Shown: positions 35,321 to 47,204, counted from the stretch's first letter. The stretch: DNA of 64,000 nucleotides from Rhodamnia argentea (GCF_020921035.1 NC_063150.1:31047826-31111825), one strand, 5' to 3'. A program made the numbers and translations. The notes: generated by a model not told the origin, from the letters alone.

Positions 35321-36601
35321 TAGGGGTGATCGGTTTCTAGTCTGTTCCCACCCTAAAATCGGGAACCAGGCCGAATTGTCTTGGAACCGGATCACGGTCC
35401 GGTTCGGTTCCCAGCCGGTCCAACTATTAGACCAGTCGCATGTGATGTTTTGTAATGTGCGGTCACAATGATCAAATGAGCATTTATAGCTCTAATCGCA
35501 TAATTTCTCATATTATTCTTCCTGAAACCGATCTTTTATAAAATCTGCCACGGTCATAAATGAAACGAAATAAAATGTGCCGGAACAGGATAGTGACTAT
35601 GAGTGCGCGTCCAAAATTCGAAAGAATTGTGTTGATCATTAACTAAAAAAAAAAAGAATTGTTTGCTAGAAAAATTGTGTAGCCATTTAACTTTTAAACA
35701 AACTTGAATGCAATCGGTGTATAATATTGCTTTGAAACCTACCAAATATGTACGTTTAATGTCTATGGAGATGACCGAATCAACATACATACATACATAC
35801 ATATGTAGATGTATATTTTGCTTTTCTCACGTGGTAACTAGACATATGCTGACATTGTGTCTCCAAATAATGCTGATGCGTAATGATTCTTATTCTTCTT
35901 GGTCTTTGTCATCTTCTGATAGGTTGATGCATCATCTTCACTGGGGTCTTCACAGTGATGGGTTTCTCCAGAGTCGCTTTGTGTTCTAAAATGATATGTT
36001 CCAGTGCCAAGACAAATTGTTCTGGTGATTGTATTGCTGCAAGTTGGAATGCAGCCAAAGATTTTTTGTTGAAGGAATAAGGCAATTTTTCGATCCATCG
36101 GTGATGGAGCATTATTTCGTCTGTTGAGCCGGTTTAAGACTAACTGTTCAAAAACTTGATCGGTTAATTTGAAATTATCACACCATTTGGGTTTTGTATC
36201 TTTTGACAAGATGTGGTACATAAGGGTTGTGGGTAGGTATTGATATATATTATACGCACACATGTATGTCAAACATGGCCGAAATTAGTATTTTTGGGGA
36301 CCATACCACGAGCACGACCCTCTGAAAAAAAAAAAAAAAAAGAAATCGATTTATTTTTTCTTTAGCCATCAATTCTTTCCGTTGAAATAGCTATTTTTTC
36401 CATAATTTAATACTAGAAATAGAGAAATTGATATACCAATAAGGCAAGTATGTTTGTTGGATTTTGAATATAACTCGCATATTTAAGTACATATTACTGT
36501 CGGTCCGATCGTTTTGGTTCCCCTTGGAACCAGACCCGATCGACCGAAATAGTCTAGTCCTAGTGATTCCCATTTCGGTCAGTCCATTACACTCAGCCCT
36601 A
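35321..36601. mobile_element. hAT-like non-autonomous transposon, 1281 bp
   Basis: The element is bounded by a perfect 8-bp direct repeat, CATAGGAT at 35313-35320 and 36602-36609. The ends are TAGGGGTGA and TCAGCCCTA, inverted at 8 of 9 positions. Eight-bp duplications and short terminal inverted repeats are typical of hAT elements. Subterminal GGTTCC/GGAACC phrases occur at both ends. Inside are an ATAC microsatellite (about 35783-35802), a poly-A run (36324-36341), and minus-strand open frames (36272-35838) with weak protein-like character in two frames that I cannot assign. There is no hAT dimerisation or transposase motif. Confidence 0.72.
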
Positions 36602-36667
36602 CATAGGATAGTATATATAATCCATTTTGAAGTACATTAGCCAAAGCAACTAGAAAACGCAACAAGA

Positions 36668-38013
36668 ATGACAAAATCACATACAAATCTGGCGTGTTTC
36701 GTCATTTGTTCTCTCATTGCCACCAAACCCTTTGGAACCTGCCGCTTTAGCATCAAATTCTTCTCGATAGACCAATTCGACAAAATGCTGTTTTCTAATA
36801 ATCTCAACTTATAGAAGAGACATACCAAAGAATGTATGAGATATCTAGAGTTCGCGTGCGCCGACTTGAGTTATCCATGGCTTCTTCAAGTTCAACAGAG
36901 CAGAAGGAGTCAATAGAACATGGCCCCAATGTGCTGAAACCTTCAGTCACTAAGCATCCCGCCATTGGGTATTACATAACCCCCATGATGGTCGGCATGC
37001 AGTCATATTCTCCCAATTTGGTGGTGGATACAGGCAGTGATGATACATGGATGCAGTGCGAAGGATGCACTACTTGTTGCTCCTTAGGGCAAGGTAACTT
37101 TGACAGAAGTGAATCATCAGATTATCTGCCGTTGCCTCGTGAATATCCCCTGTGTTCCTTACATATGTATAAATGGTAGTTGTGCATATGATACTAGTTA
37201 TCTCGGAGCCACAAGTCATAGCAAGGGGCGGGTTGGATCAGATACATTTATCTTTCATGATAAATGTCAAAGGGTTCCCCAAAACCGTGTTCGGTTGCGG
37301 CCTACCCAACTACAACATGCCATGGCGTAGGCTCGAAGAAAATAACACCATAGCCGGAGCATTATTGGGGAAGAGGTCTATCTTTACACAATATGCCAAT
37401 GAGACTAAAAGATGCGTTTCATATTGCTTCCCCTCGTGGTACGCCGGTCACGGTACCTACACGTTACTCACTTTTGGGGATGACGTGCGAATAAGCCGCC
37501 ATCCTAGATCAGTTGTTCAGACAGCAGCTCTCATTTCTAATGTGGCCAGGCACATGGTTAACCTTAGGGGCATTAGCATCAACGGAAAGAGCCTAAGAAT
37601 ACAAGCTATCGCTTTCCAACGGTCTTTTATTGACTTGGGAAGTCCTCACAGTGTTCTTGTTCAAACTGCCCATGATGCCGTAAAAGGACAAATAGCCCAA
37701 TATTTCAGGAAGAAGTATTTTTGGCATCCTAAGACTCCTCAACCAGGCAATTTGGGCCTATGATACATATCCGACGATGACATATCATTTAGCAGGAGCC
37801 AATCTTTTCCTTGCTGCGGAAAATGTGTTCCAAATCTCTGATAATGGATTTTGCTTGATGATCATGCCCATCCGTAACGGAGGAGTGAATCTGCTTGGAA
37901 CATTTCAACAGGTGAATTACCGGTTCTTGTTTGACATCGGAGCATTGAGAGCTTCTTTTGTGCAAGAAGTGTGTGAATTCCAACGAGAAGAAAAGGCAAA
38001 GACAAATGACTAG
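36668..38013 (+). pseudogene. Nepenthesin-like aspartic protease (A1 family) pseudogene
   Basis: It starts with a signal-peptide-like MTKSHTNLACFVICSL and hits TAG at 36812-36814. The match then continues in other frames: GYYITPMMVG and the first catalytic VDTGSD (about 37024-37041), NGSCAYDTSYLGATSHSKG (about 37160-37225), GFPKTVFGCGLPNY (about 37270-37310), and a C-terminal NVFQISDNGFCLMIMP plus LLGTFQQVNYRFLFDIGA (37820-37955). At least four frame changes are needed (near 36810, 37140, 37275, 37755). The second active site reads IDLGS in place of the usual DSGT/S. Single-exon structure is normal for many of these secreted plant proteases. It cannot make an active enzyme. Confidence 0.85.
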
Positions 38014-38812
38014 GAAGATGAAACCTTAAAGTCGTGTGTGCAGTTCCCTTGTGTATTAATGAGTGATTTCATAAAATGAAACTTTCAGCAAGTTTGTGTC
38101 TTCGTCAATGCCCTTGACTATGGCAATATGTAGCTGAGCTCACCAATTTCGGTTGATTAATTCTGTATTCGAAACTTGTTAGAAAATGAGGGTGCATGGG
38201 AAGGACCGTGGTCCCCCTATGAAGGCTATCACAGCCCTTGACTCATTATAGATAAACGGTCAAAAAGGCAGTTATCTTATTCTGAACGTTAGACGTTGTT
38301 TAGACGTTCTTCCAATGAAGAATAGAGAATGTAGAAAAGTGACAAATAACGCCGAACTCCCGATCTTCTCTCCCGATCGTCAAACGGACGAACAATCTCT
38401 CGTGGAACCGCATTGTGGACATTTAATATGTGAAAATCCGAGGTATGTCCGTTTTGTGATGCATTTCTCCGATCGGTGATCCAAGACGATCCTAAGACTT
38501 GTTAATTCCGTGTAATCCGCTGCGTAGAGAAAATAAGAAATTGGACCGGCCAGCCTCTCAATCTGATTTCTGTCCATCGTCTCACTTTTAAGGCAGAGTG
38601 CACTAGAGCTTTCCCTAGTTCTCATGATGCCCGTATCTTTCCTCCTCGTTCCAGTTTATGTAAAAAGAGCTCTATATCTGCAACAATTGTTTTGCATCAT
38701 GTGTTTTTTGGGTGATATCGTCTTTCATACATTAATTATTATGTAAGTGTGATATGGAAAATTATGGAAAAAGAAATGAAACTCTCATCTCACAGGGAAT
38801 TGTCCCATGAGG
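38014..38812. other. Intergenic, possible LTR remnant
   Basis: No gene. About 38200-38640 has the feel of a solo LTR or LTR fragment (for example AATTCCGTGTAATCCGCTGCG near 38505), but I cannot find a partner repeat or clear ends in the window. Confidence 0.3.
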
Positions 38813-38821
38813 AAATTAAAA

Positions 38822-39381
38822 GGGTTAATACCACGAAAAACTCTATATCGATACACCTATGACGAATTTACCCTAAATTATTTTTTAACCACAACAAACC
38901 TCAAACTGGTATGCATGTGATAAATTGCCTTAAATTTTTTTTTTTTACCACAAAAAACCTATAACTTGTATACCTGTGACAAATTTATCCAACCGGTATA
39001 CTTGCGATAAATTTACCATCCGTTAGTTTTTCGTTAAATTTTACTATCAAATTATTGAGTTGGATGACACGTGACAATTGACGGGTGTACCAATTTAGGT
39101 TACATCCTTTGTTTGTCACAAATGCATTAGTTTAATAGAAGCTAACGAATAGTAAATTTGTCACATGTGTACCAGTTTGGGATTTTTTATGGTCAAAAAT
39201 TTTAGTTTGGCTTAAATTTGTCACACGTAAATCAATTTGAGATTGTTTGCGGTCAAAAAAATAATTTAGAGTAAATTTATCACAGTGGTACCAGTTTGGG
39301 ATTAATTGTGATAAAAAAAAAATAGTTTGGGGTAAATTTGACACAAATATATCAGTTTAGAATTTTTCGTGGTATTAACCC
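38822..39381. mobile_element. Mutator-like MITE with perfect 9-bp target duplication
   Basis: The element starts GGGTTAATACCACGAAAA and ends with its exact reverse complement, TTTTCGTGGTATTAACCC. The identical 9-mer AAATTAAAA flanks it at 38813-38821 and 39382-39390. Nine-bp duplications characterise Mutator-superfamily insertions. The arms consist of about 60-bp tandem units (right arm units begin near 39171, 39231, 39290 and 39351), mirrored in inverted orientation on the left. The 560-bp element has no coding capacity. Family members or fragments also occur at 5163-5279 and 53106-53440. Confidence 0.85.
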
Positions 39382-39653
39382 AAATTAAAATGAAGCTCAG
39401 CTTAACTCTATATTATGATGTATATGGCCATAATTTTAAGGCAAAGTACGCAAATTCCATGTTAAGTATCTGTCGTTCGATAAGGCAACGTGGGAAAGAC
39501 ATTATTCCTGTAATCATAAGATTTGATCTCCCTCGGAGCTACGCAATGTAATTAAAGAAACTTGCATTAATAAACAGCTTTCTGTAACTAAGGCTAGACG
39601 AGAGAGACTCACCTAGAATCAATTCAATTTGGGACCTACACATGTACTGTTGG

Positions 39654-39910
39654 ACTCAATTTTTTTGATGAGTCAAATTACCTTTGTGTTCACATATTCA
39701 CAGATAATACAAGGACAGGGGTGTAGAGACTGGGTTACCTAGAGGCCCATGAATACCTCGCAAATCATACAAACCGGTTAAGTTCAGACTTTTAACTTGC
39801 GCAGGTGGCCTTAACCTGAAGCAATTTTCGCATGATTTGTGGGATTCGAACAGATGACCTTTGCTTCGCGAGTTGGAATCTCCAAACGCCTCAATCAACC
39901 GCGTCAATTC
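39654..39910 (-). repeat. tRNA-derived SINE-like sequence
   Basis: On the minus strand the head (39910 down to 39841) resembles a tRNA with a good B box, GTTCGAATCCC (39841-39851). The body runs down to an A-rich tail next to about 39660. Neither a cloverleaf nor target duplications were established, so a SINE is inferred and not proven. Confidence 0.4.
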
Positions 39911-39942
39911 CGAGAGTTATGAATTAACTCTCAGGATTGACG
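39902..39942. repeat. Short perfect-looking hairpin
   Basis: CGTCAATTCCGAGAGTTA and TAACTCTCAGGATTGACG pair with about two mismatches around a 5-base loop. It lies at the head of the SINE-like sequence. Function unknown. Confidence 0.6.
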
Positions 39943-39985
39943 TGGTGGGAGGCTGAGAATTATATGCTTTGACGTTCATATCCCG

Positions 39986-40926
39986 ATGCCGTGTCTCAGG
40001 AGTCGACGTCTTCCTGTTCTTCGTCTGCTCTGCTGGATTCTACAGCTAGTGAAGAACAGGAGCAGGTTATTGTTGCTCGTTTCCTTTCAAGTTTACTCCC
40101 ATACGATCAGAGTCAGAGCCAAAAGAAGTGCAAAGAAGACGAACAAAATCGCTCGAATCCAATGTACGCAGCCCACATTCAAGAAGCTTGCCTCCTTTGC
40201 AGTATCAAAACTGGGCATACCTCAGTCCCATCTTTTTGTTTCTTAAACCAAGTGATTCCTGATTCAGTGAGCAGCAGACCCAGAGTGACCATTCAAGAGA
40301 GACACAGGAGGAGCAAGCCGAAGAATCATCAAGCTTTCAGACAACCGCTGCTTCGGATTCACTCGTCCTTAGAAGCAGTGGAAGCGAATTAAGAATATCG
40401 GGACAGGATCCTAGGGATATCAAAGAGAATGCTTGGTTACAAACTTGGGATGCGTTTGATTCTTCTCCACCACACCACAGACCTCAGTCAGGATCCTCCA
40501 ACAGCAAGTGTAGTTAGATGCTTGAGTCCGCCTTCTGCCGCGGAACCCACAATGAATCGATCAAGTGGCAGTGTCCCCGATATGCATGCTCCTCCAAGGA
40601 TGAAAACATTAACTTACTCATATTCAGCTAGGCCAGAACCCAAAGGAAATAACATTGAAGCTTCGAGCCCTCGTTTCATGGCACAACCTGTTCGAATCCA
40701 TTCCGTTGTACCAGTGTGTTCCGCTCCACCACCAAGAAGAAGTCCAATTTCCAGGCCGGACGATGGGTCGAGTGTACCCGGGAACAGAGCGGCAGAGCCA
40801 GAAGAGGTGTTAAGGCCGGAGCTGGCCAAACTCCGATTATGAGAGGGAGATCAGATTCTAGAGCGAAGGTATAGATTATCGCTTCTAATAGCATTACTGC
40901 TAGGAGCATTCATGCTTCTCTGTTGA
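39986..40926 (+). pseudogene. Broken gene of unrecognised family, possibly tail-anchored
   Basis: Protein-like sequence is spread over two frames. A Ser-rich start (STSSCSSSALLDSTASEEQE, frame 1) leads to RFLSSLLPY. Another frame then looks better (SSGSELRISGQDP, KENAWLQTWDAFDSSPPHHR, about 40375-40485). Frame 1 resumes with CLSPPSAAEPTMNRSSGS, PPRMKTLTYSYSARPEPKG and PELAKLRL up to TGA at 40840-40842. Reading through that stop gives a charged stretch and a hydrophobic C-terminal segment (LSLLIALLLGAFMLLC) ending at TGA 40924-40926, which would fit a tail anchor. I do not recognise the family. Alternating frames and stops suggest a pseudogene; an unrecognised intron structure is the alternative. 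Confidence 0.45.
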
Positions 40927-42265
40927 ATATTATCTCCTCTTTGGGAATGCAAAAATCCTATAACTGCAAATGTCTCCAGATCACGAATACCTAAACGCTA
41001 AACGGAGCAAAGTCAGACAAAAATGGTGAATTCAAGCCATTTAAATTAGAGGACTCATTTAGGTATCGACGGGAATTTGATAATAGTATTACTCAGTTTC
41101 TTATGCCCTAAATTCTTGAAGCAAGGCGGATACCAAGTTTCTCATTGGTACATAACATTGCTGCATTTAGGATTTTTACAAATCGCGATTCTTCGCACTT
41201 TGTCACAGATCACACAGTAGTCTTTTGAGCTCAATTTGTGACCTTTTTTAAACCAAAATCGGGTCACCGAGGCTACGTGACGACAATTATTAATGCCGAT
41301 ATCATATGTTTTAGACAGTCATTTTGAACAGAAGAGGGAGGGCGTGGAGAGATAATGACAATGACAAATCAGTACGCAGCATATTGACAAATTTCTTTGT
41401 TGAGCTAATCCTTTGATGATTATACTTAAGAATTTGGCTATGAGATGCCCTATGTTAGGAAAAATGACAGATTCGAACGTTTGGTTCAAAAAGAAAAATT
41501 AAGTACCATGACCATCTATTCTATGGGCGTGGCATAGAATGTACAAAAAGAACATGCTGATCCATGGGCTTGGTTTCGAACAAAAAGAAAAAAGAAATCT
41601 ATGGGCTTTGCATAATTACTCCTTTCAATTACCTCTGAAATGTCCTTAATTTTTTTTAATCGGCTGAAATGTCCTAAGTTAACCTTTCATTTCTTTTAAA
41701 TAAATTTATACCTTTTGGAGAGACGACAAAAAATAGGACCAAGTAGAAATTATGCTTATGAATCTAATGGCATTAGAGTTTCGGACATCATAAAAATCTA
41801 AAATCTAGCAATATTAACATGAGAAATTAAGCTTTCAACTACAATCGAGAACGAATATGTTGAATTACAATTAATTTTATTTAGGGGTTGATGAAATTGA
41901 AGTAGAAAAATTTCAGTGTTTTAATAGAGTAAGAGTAATTCAATAAATCATTTACTGAGTTTACAGATATATTTGTTTCGCAAAAAATAAATAATATAAA
42001 AATATATTTTTATAAATCGGTCGCTTGTGCTACTTACAAAAACATTGAAATAAAAAATATTTAGACATAAATTAGGATCCATAATAAGAAATATTTTGTT
42101 GACTAAATATTTCAAACAATACAAATAATACTTTTCATTTTTTTAAAATTATTCCTTTTTGGTGGAAAAAAATTGGAGTTTAGGTTTCCAAGTTATTTGT
42201 AAAATAAATCTCAAAATTGTTCCAAACTCACATTTCCCAGACCGGCGAAAACGGTGAGTCGTACG
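40927..42265. other. AT-rich intergenic region upstream of NOP58
   Basis: No gene, tRNA or bounded repeat seen. The AT content rises towards 41700-42150. Confidence 0.5.
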
Positions 42266-42412
42266 TATATAAATATTTTGTTGAACGCCACGCTTAAACC
42301 CTAGACCCTTCTCTTCGTCCTCCTCCTCCTCCACCTCCTCTTGGGCTGCTGCTTCTTCTGGACAACGCAGCTCCGGGTACTCTCCAACTTCTCTGTACTC
42401 CGTGAAACCCTA
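42266..42412 (+). promoter_or_regulatory. NOP58 core promoter: TATA box and two telo-boxes
   Basis: TATATAAATA is at 42266-42275, and AAACCCTA (telo-box) is at 42296-42303 and again at 42405-42412. Telo-boxes near the transcription start are a known hallmark of plant ribosomal-protein and nucleolar genes, which fits NOP58. The transcript probably starts near 42300. A 5'-UTR intron ending at the acceptor CAG 42775-42777 is likely, because the start codon is 500 bases downstream. Confidence 0.7.
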
Positions 42413-42805
42413 AAAGCTCTCTCTCTCTCTTTTCTCTCGGCACGGTGCTCTTGTCCATTTACGTGGTCAAGCTCGACTCCTGGGCAATACTGTTGGTATA
42501 TGTTAGGATTCTATGTGGGCAAACTTGTAATGTGCTTTATCTGGCTCTTAAGCTGCAAAGGATCGGTTTTGAGCTTTTCTTGTTGACTGGGCTGCTACTT
42601 ATGAATTGCTAGCTAGTGTACGCATAGCGATGCGCATGCATGTGTCAGTGAGCAAATATGTTTTGTGATTTGTTTGTGGGTCTGTCGAGTGGTTGCTGTT
42701 GAGGTGATTTATTTATCCATTCTGTGGAATCTTGTTTTGGACAAGTTGCCTGAGCAGATTGGTGGCTTTGCTTTCAGGTGGGTTTGGCCTGACATTTGGT
42801 TTAAA

Positions 42806-45800
42806 ATGCTCGTGCTGTTCGAGACGCCGGCGGGCTTTGCCCTGTTTAAAGTGTTGGATGAAGGGAAACTCTCGAAGGTCGAGGTGATTTGTTTCTTCAT
42901 GTTGCTCATTTGCTGTTCTCTACTGATTGTAACGCGTGATTTTTCGGCGTGAGCTTGAATCGAGGATTTGGGCTGTGCAATGATTTCGGAAGTCATGCAC
43001 AACTCGAGGCCTGTTTTTTTTATTGGTTTATCTAATGGAGACGGTGCGAGTTAATGTCCTTCGATCTTGCTAAGGATCCTGTTTTTACTGTTGCCAGGAC
43101 TTGTGGAAGGAGTTCTCATCTGCTGAATCTGCAAGACAGGTGCCCTCTTTGTCTCTGTTGTCGCTTCTCTAGGAACATAAATGATACACATAGTTCGTGT
43201 GCTTTTTTTTTTAAATTAATAGTCCGTAGATTGCAAATGAGTATTTGATCACTAGGGCATTCAGGGTCTGATTAATTTGATTAGTGGTCTCGCCAAAATT
43301 GTTGCCTTGCTTCATTGCGGCCTTTCACAATGGACCTGACAATTGTTTGCTCTGTGGATATCAGGTTGTTAAGCTGAAAGCTTTTTCGAAGTTTGAAAAT
43401 ACGGCAGAAGCTCTATCAGCTGCAACCTGTTTGATTGAGAGCAAACCTTACAAAGGTCTCCGTAAATTCTTGCGCGCTCACTGTGATGGGGAAAGTTTGG
43501 CTGTGGCTGATTCAAAGCTTGGAAATGCTATTAAAGAGAAGTTGGTATGCAGATGCTTTTATAGTGTGATTTTGTTGCCGTTGTTAGCTTGTTTCCTTTT
43601 GTTTTTCCTAAAACCCAAGCGATTATTTCCTTGCAGCAAATCGAATGTGTTCACAATAATGCTGTTATGGAGTTGATGCGAGGCGTGAGGAGTCAGCTGA
43701 CTGAACTCATTTCGGGTCTAGCTGTCCAGGATCTGGCTCCAATGAGTCTGGGTTTATCTCATAGCCTGTCTAGATACAAGCTGAAGTTTAGTGCTGATAA
43801 GGTGTGTCTTTTACTAATTCGTAAAAATGTGTTGGATTAACTATGGTTCTTGTTGTTTCTTGATCCGTGACAAACTCGTCATTTGACTGTCATTGTCGCA
43901 TGGTCTTGACTTATGAAAAAAATTGTGAAAGGATAATGAAGATTTCAACTTGTTTGGTATGGCTGGTCTTGATTTATGAAAAAATTCTATAAGGATCTTG
44001 AAAATTTCAATTGAATTTTGGTCTGAATTGGATGGTCTTTAATGTAATAGGAATTTGCAGTTTAGTTTAGGTGGTTATATATTGTCGCGTGAGGTCCCAT
44101 AGATTGGCATTGAATGATCTAAGAAGTGCACTTAATCACCATCTTTCTATACTTAATTGTCTATTCTGCTGTTAGGATTGAAGTGAAAACTCTGATCTAT
44201 CAGTAGTTCCATTTTTGTACATTTAACTAAAATAGATGTTTATGCTGGAGTTCTCTAATTACATATGTTGTCTTGTTTAGGTGGACACTATGATCATTCA
44301 GGCCATTGGTTTACTTGATGATCTTGATAAAGAGCTGAATACTTATGCAATGAGGGTCCGAGAGTGGTATGGATGGCATTTTCCGGAGCTTGGTAAGATT
44401 ATCCAGGATAACATTCTATATGCCAAGACTGTGAAGCTGATGGGCAGCCGCACTAATGCTTCAAAGCTAGACTTTTCTGGGGTATGACTTCCTATGAAAT
44501 GGTTATGATGATTTTTGTTGGGCATATAAGTCTGAGGACCATATATCCAAGTATATAGATCCACGGGGCTCTCCTTTGATGTTATAGCCTATAGGGAGTT
44601 AGCTCATGGAAATTCCTGACCATTAAAAGCTTGTGGTAGTGATAAATTTTTGTCCTTTAAATGTTTAGCGTCAATTGGGACCCATGTTCCATCAGATATA
44701 TATGTTGTAGACATGACATTGCAAATAGGAATTACAATGGAGGCTATCATATGAATAAGCTGGAACCATGAGTCATAGTCATGATATTTTGACCTGGGAA
44801 TGTGCTCATCATTTTGCTTGATATTCTGCAGATATTGCCTGAAGAGGTTGAGACAGAGTTAAAGGCGGCATCTGAGATTTCAATGGGTACTGAAGTGAGC
44901 GACCTTGATTTGTTAAATATCAAAGAGCTCTGCGATCAAGTTTTGTCTCTGTCCGAGTATAGAGCGCAACTCTACGATTACCTGAAGTCCCGTATGAACA
45001 CCATTGCACCCAACTTGACTGCTCTTGTTGGAGAGCTTGTGGGGGCCCGCCTAATTGCGCATGGCGGCAGCTTGTTAAACCTCGCAAAGCAGCCAGGGAG
45101 CACTGTACAGATACTGGGTGCTGAAAAGGCTCTCTTCAGAGCATTGAAGACAAAACATGCTACTCCTAAATATGGGCTGATTTACCATGCATCATTGATT
45201 GGCCAGGCACCGCCAAAATTGAAGGGAAAAATTTCTCGTTCACTTGCTGCCAAAACTGCCTTGGCGATTAGATATGATGCTCTTGGAGACACTGTAGATA
45301 ACTCCATGGGACTTGAAAATCGGGCCAAGGTACTTTGTTCAATTTCTACTTGCTACTTTTTGTCACCACCCAGAGATGCTTTTTTTGTTCAATTACTCAA
45401 CCTCCACACAGACGCATGTACACGCGCTCACGAAGAGTGTAGTGTAGAGAATTTGCTGATGTATGGCTGCTTGTAGCTTGAAGCAAGGCTGAGAAATCTT
45501 GAGGGCAGAGAATTGGGTCATTCTGCTGGCTCTGCAAAAGGCAAGCCAAAGATAGAAGTCTATGACAAGGACCGAAAGAAGGGCGCTGGGGCTTTGATAA
45601 CTGCAGCAAAGGTACACTTTCACCTTATGCCATCTCTTATTTTGGATCTTGAGGGTATATTCATTCGACTCTTGAGTGACTGTCGATGGGGTACGCATCT
45701 ATAATTTCGAACTGAATGTCAATGTCAGCTTGCCATCAAGTGTAGCCTCGGTTTATCGTAAAGTTGTATTTTCTTTCTGCTCTTCCTTTTGTTGCAAATG

Positions 45801-46284
45801 GAGAATGATACCTGTTTCTTTTTTTTTTCCTGTGTAGACATACAATCCTTCTGCCGATTCTACTCTTGGGCAAACTTTGAATGATGCCGCAGGGAATGGT
45901 GAAGAAATGGAGAAAAAGAAGAGAAAGACCGAAAGTGTACCATCTCAGATGGCAGAAGAGACTGAGGAGCCTCCAACTGGGGAAAGGAAGAAAGAGAAAA
46001 AGAAGAAGAAGAAGAAGCAAGCTGATGAAGAAGAGACGACCATGCTAGTGGGCGCAAATGGTTCTGCTGAAGCTGATGGCGATGCCCCTGCGAAGAAGGA
46101 CAAGAAAAAGAAAAAGAAGATGGAGGAGGCAGCCGAGGATGCCGTGTTGCAGTCTGATGAGAATGCCGGAGAAAAAGAAACCAAGAAGAAGAAGAAGAGA
46201 AAGCATGCTAAACAAGACGAAGAAGATAGCGAACAACCTAGCAAGAGGAAAGAGAAGAAGAAGAAAAAGCGAAGTGAGGACTGA
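42806..46284 (+). CDS. NOP58: Nucleolar protein NOP58 (box C/D snoRNP core, 581 aa)
   Basis: NOP58/NOP5 pairs with NOP56 in box C/D snoRNPs, which guide 2'-O-methylation and processing of pre-rRNA in the nucleolus. Exons: 42806-42883, 43098-43139, 43365-43544, 43637-43801, 44281-44481, 44832-45329, 45477-45611, 45838-46284. All have GT-AG borders and sum to 1746 nt. The start [15 protein letters not shown] is the family's N-terminus (NOP5NT, about 1-65). A NOSIC region spans about 160-215, and the Nop domain (about 250-400) contains [20 protein letters not shown] and [14 protein letters not shown]. The tail from about 450 is Lys/Glu-rich with KKKK runs, as in other NOP58 proteins, though longer than in Arabidopsis (533 aa). 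No defect seen. Confidence 0.96.
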
Positions 46285-47204
46285 GGAGGAATCTGTGCCC
46301 GTAGTCGCTGCAGCTACCATGAACGAATTTTGAATTTTATTTGTGCGCTGAGAACGTTTGCTTATTGTAAAATGTGGTTTTGTTAGGCCCCCTTTCAATG
46401 TGTTCTATTTATTGCAGTAAAGTTCCTTTTGTTGCTGATGAGAAATGGTCCCCCACCTTTTCTCCTTCATCAATGTTTAGTAGTATTCAGGATTGTCAAC
46501 TCCATGTCTGGCTATCGATCATCAGTCAGGATTCGTTTGGTTTGGGGCACAGATGCTTCGGAAAAATTATCCAAAATATCTTAAATTTATTACATATTTA
46601 TCAATTCAATAATAATTTTTTTAATTTTTGTAAATTGAGTTTTAAACATTTTGACGATTGAATCTTTGGTCAATTTTTGTCGAAAATCGTTAAAGTAGTA
46701 AAATATTATTTAAATATGTCTACGCCAGCGATTAGCGGCACATGTCTCTCATTTGCATATGCAAGTTATGTTGCGCGGGCAAGCCATGCTCAACAAAGTT
46801 CGACGTGATCTTTGGTTACAAGTGGCCAATTGCAGTTCAAGTTGAAATTCATTTCTACTTGCGTCCAGATTTTGACGGGGGGGCATGTATAGAATTGGGT
46901 GTCTAAATTCTTGGCAACTGGGGTTCCTGAATTTCGATCGCCATCTTGGACGATTCCACTGATAAAGGGCGGAATAATAAAGAAATGAACACATCAAGAA
47001 GTGGTTAAGTGGCGTAAAAGGATTTGCCAGCGGTAATTGGCAAAACGTCCAATTCCTTCCACCGTTGGTCTACCTCCACGTGAAACCATTCGAAAAGGAC
47101 CTCAAAAAGAACGAATATCTCTGCCTTCCCAACGAAATTTCTACCTGTGTCTCCGTGTGCGTTCTAGATAAGTAGATACTATTTTTCAAAGTTCTCGGAA
47201 ACAC
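46285..47204. other. NOP58 3' region and intergenic
   Basis: A probable 3' UTR runs to about 46430. Around 46555-46720 the sequence (TTACATATTTATCAATTCAATAAT and following) resembles another AT-rich inverted-repeat family common between genes, with only one arm seen. No gene. Confidence 0.45.

Noticed and set aside
35783..35802. ATAC tandem run as a possible CRISPR-like array or satellite
   Set aside because: It is only about five units of a tetranucleotide, an ordinary microsatellite inside the hAT-like element.
43802..44280. Possible box C/D snoRNA in a NOP58 intron
   Set aside because: I looked for paired C (RTGATGA) and D (CTGA) boxes with terminal stems in the introns and found no convincing pair.
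45945..46398. Minus-strand open frames over the last NOP58 exon
   Set aside because: They are Ser/Phe/Leu runs produced by the complement of the lysine-rich tail of NOP58.
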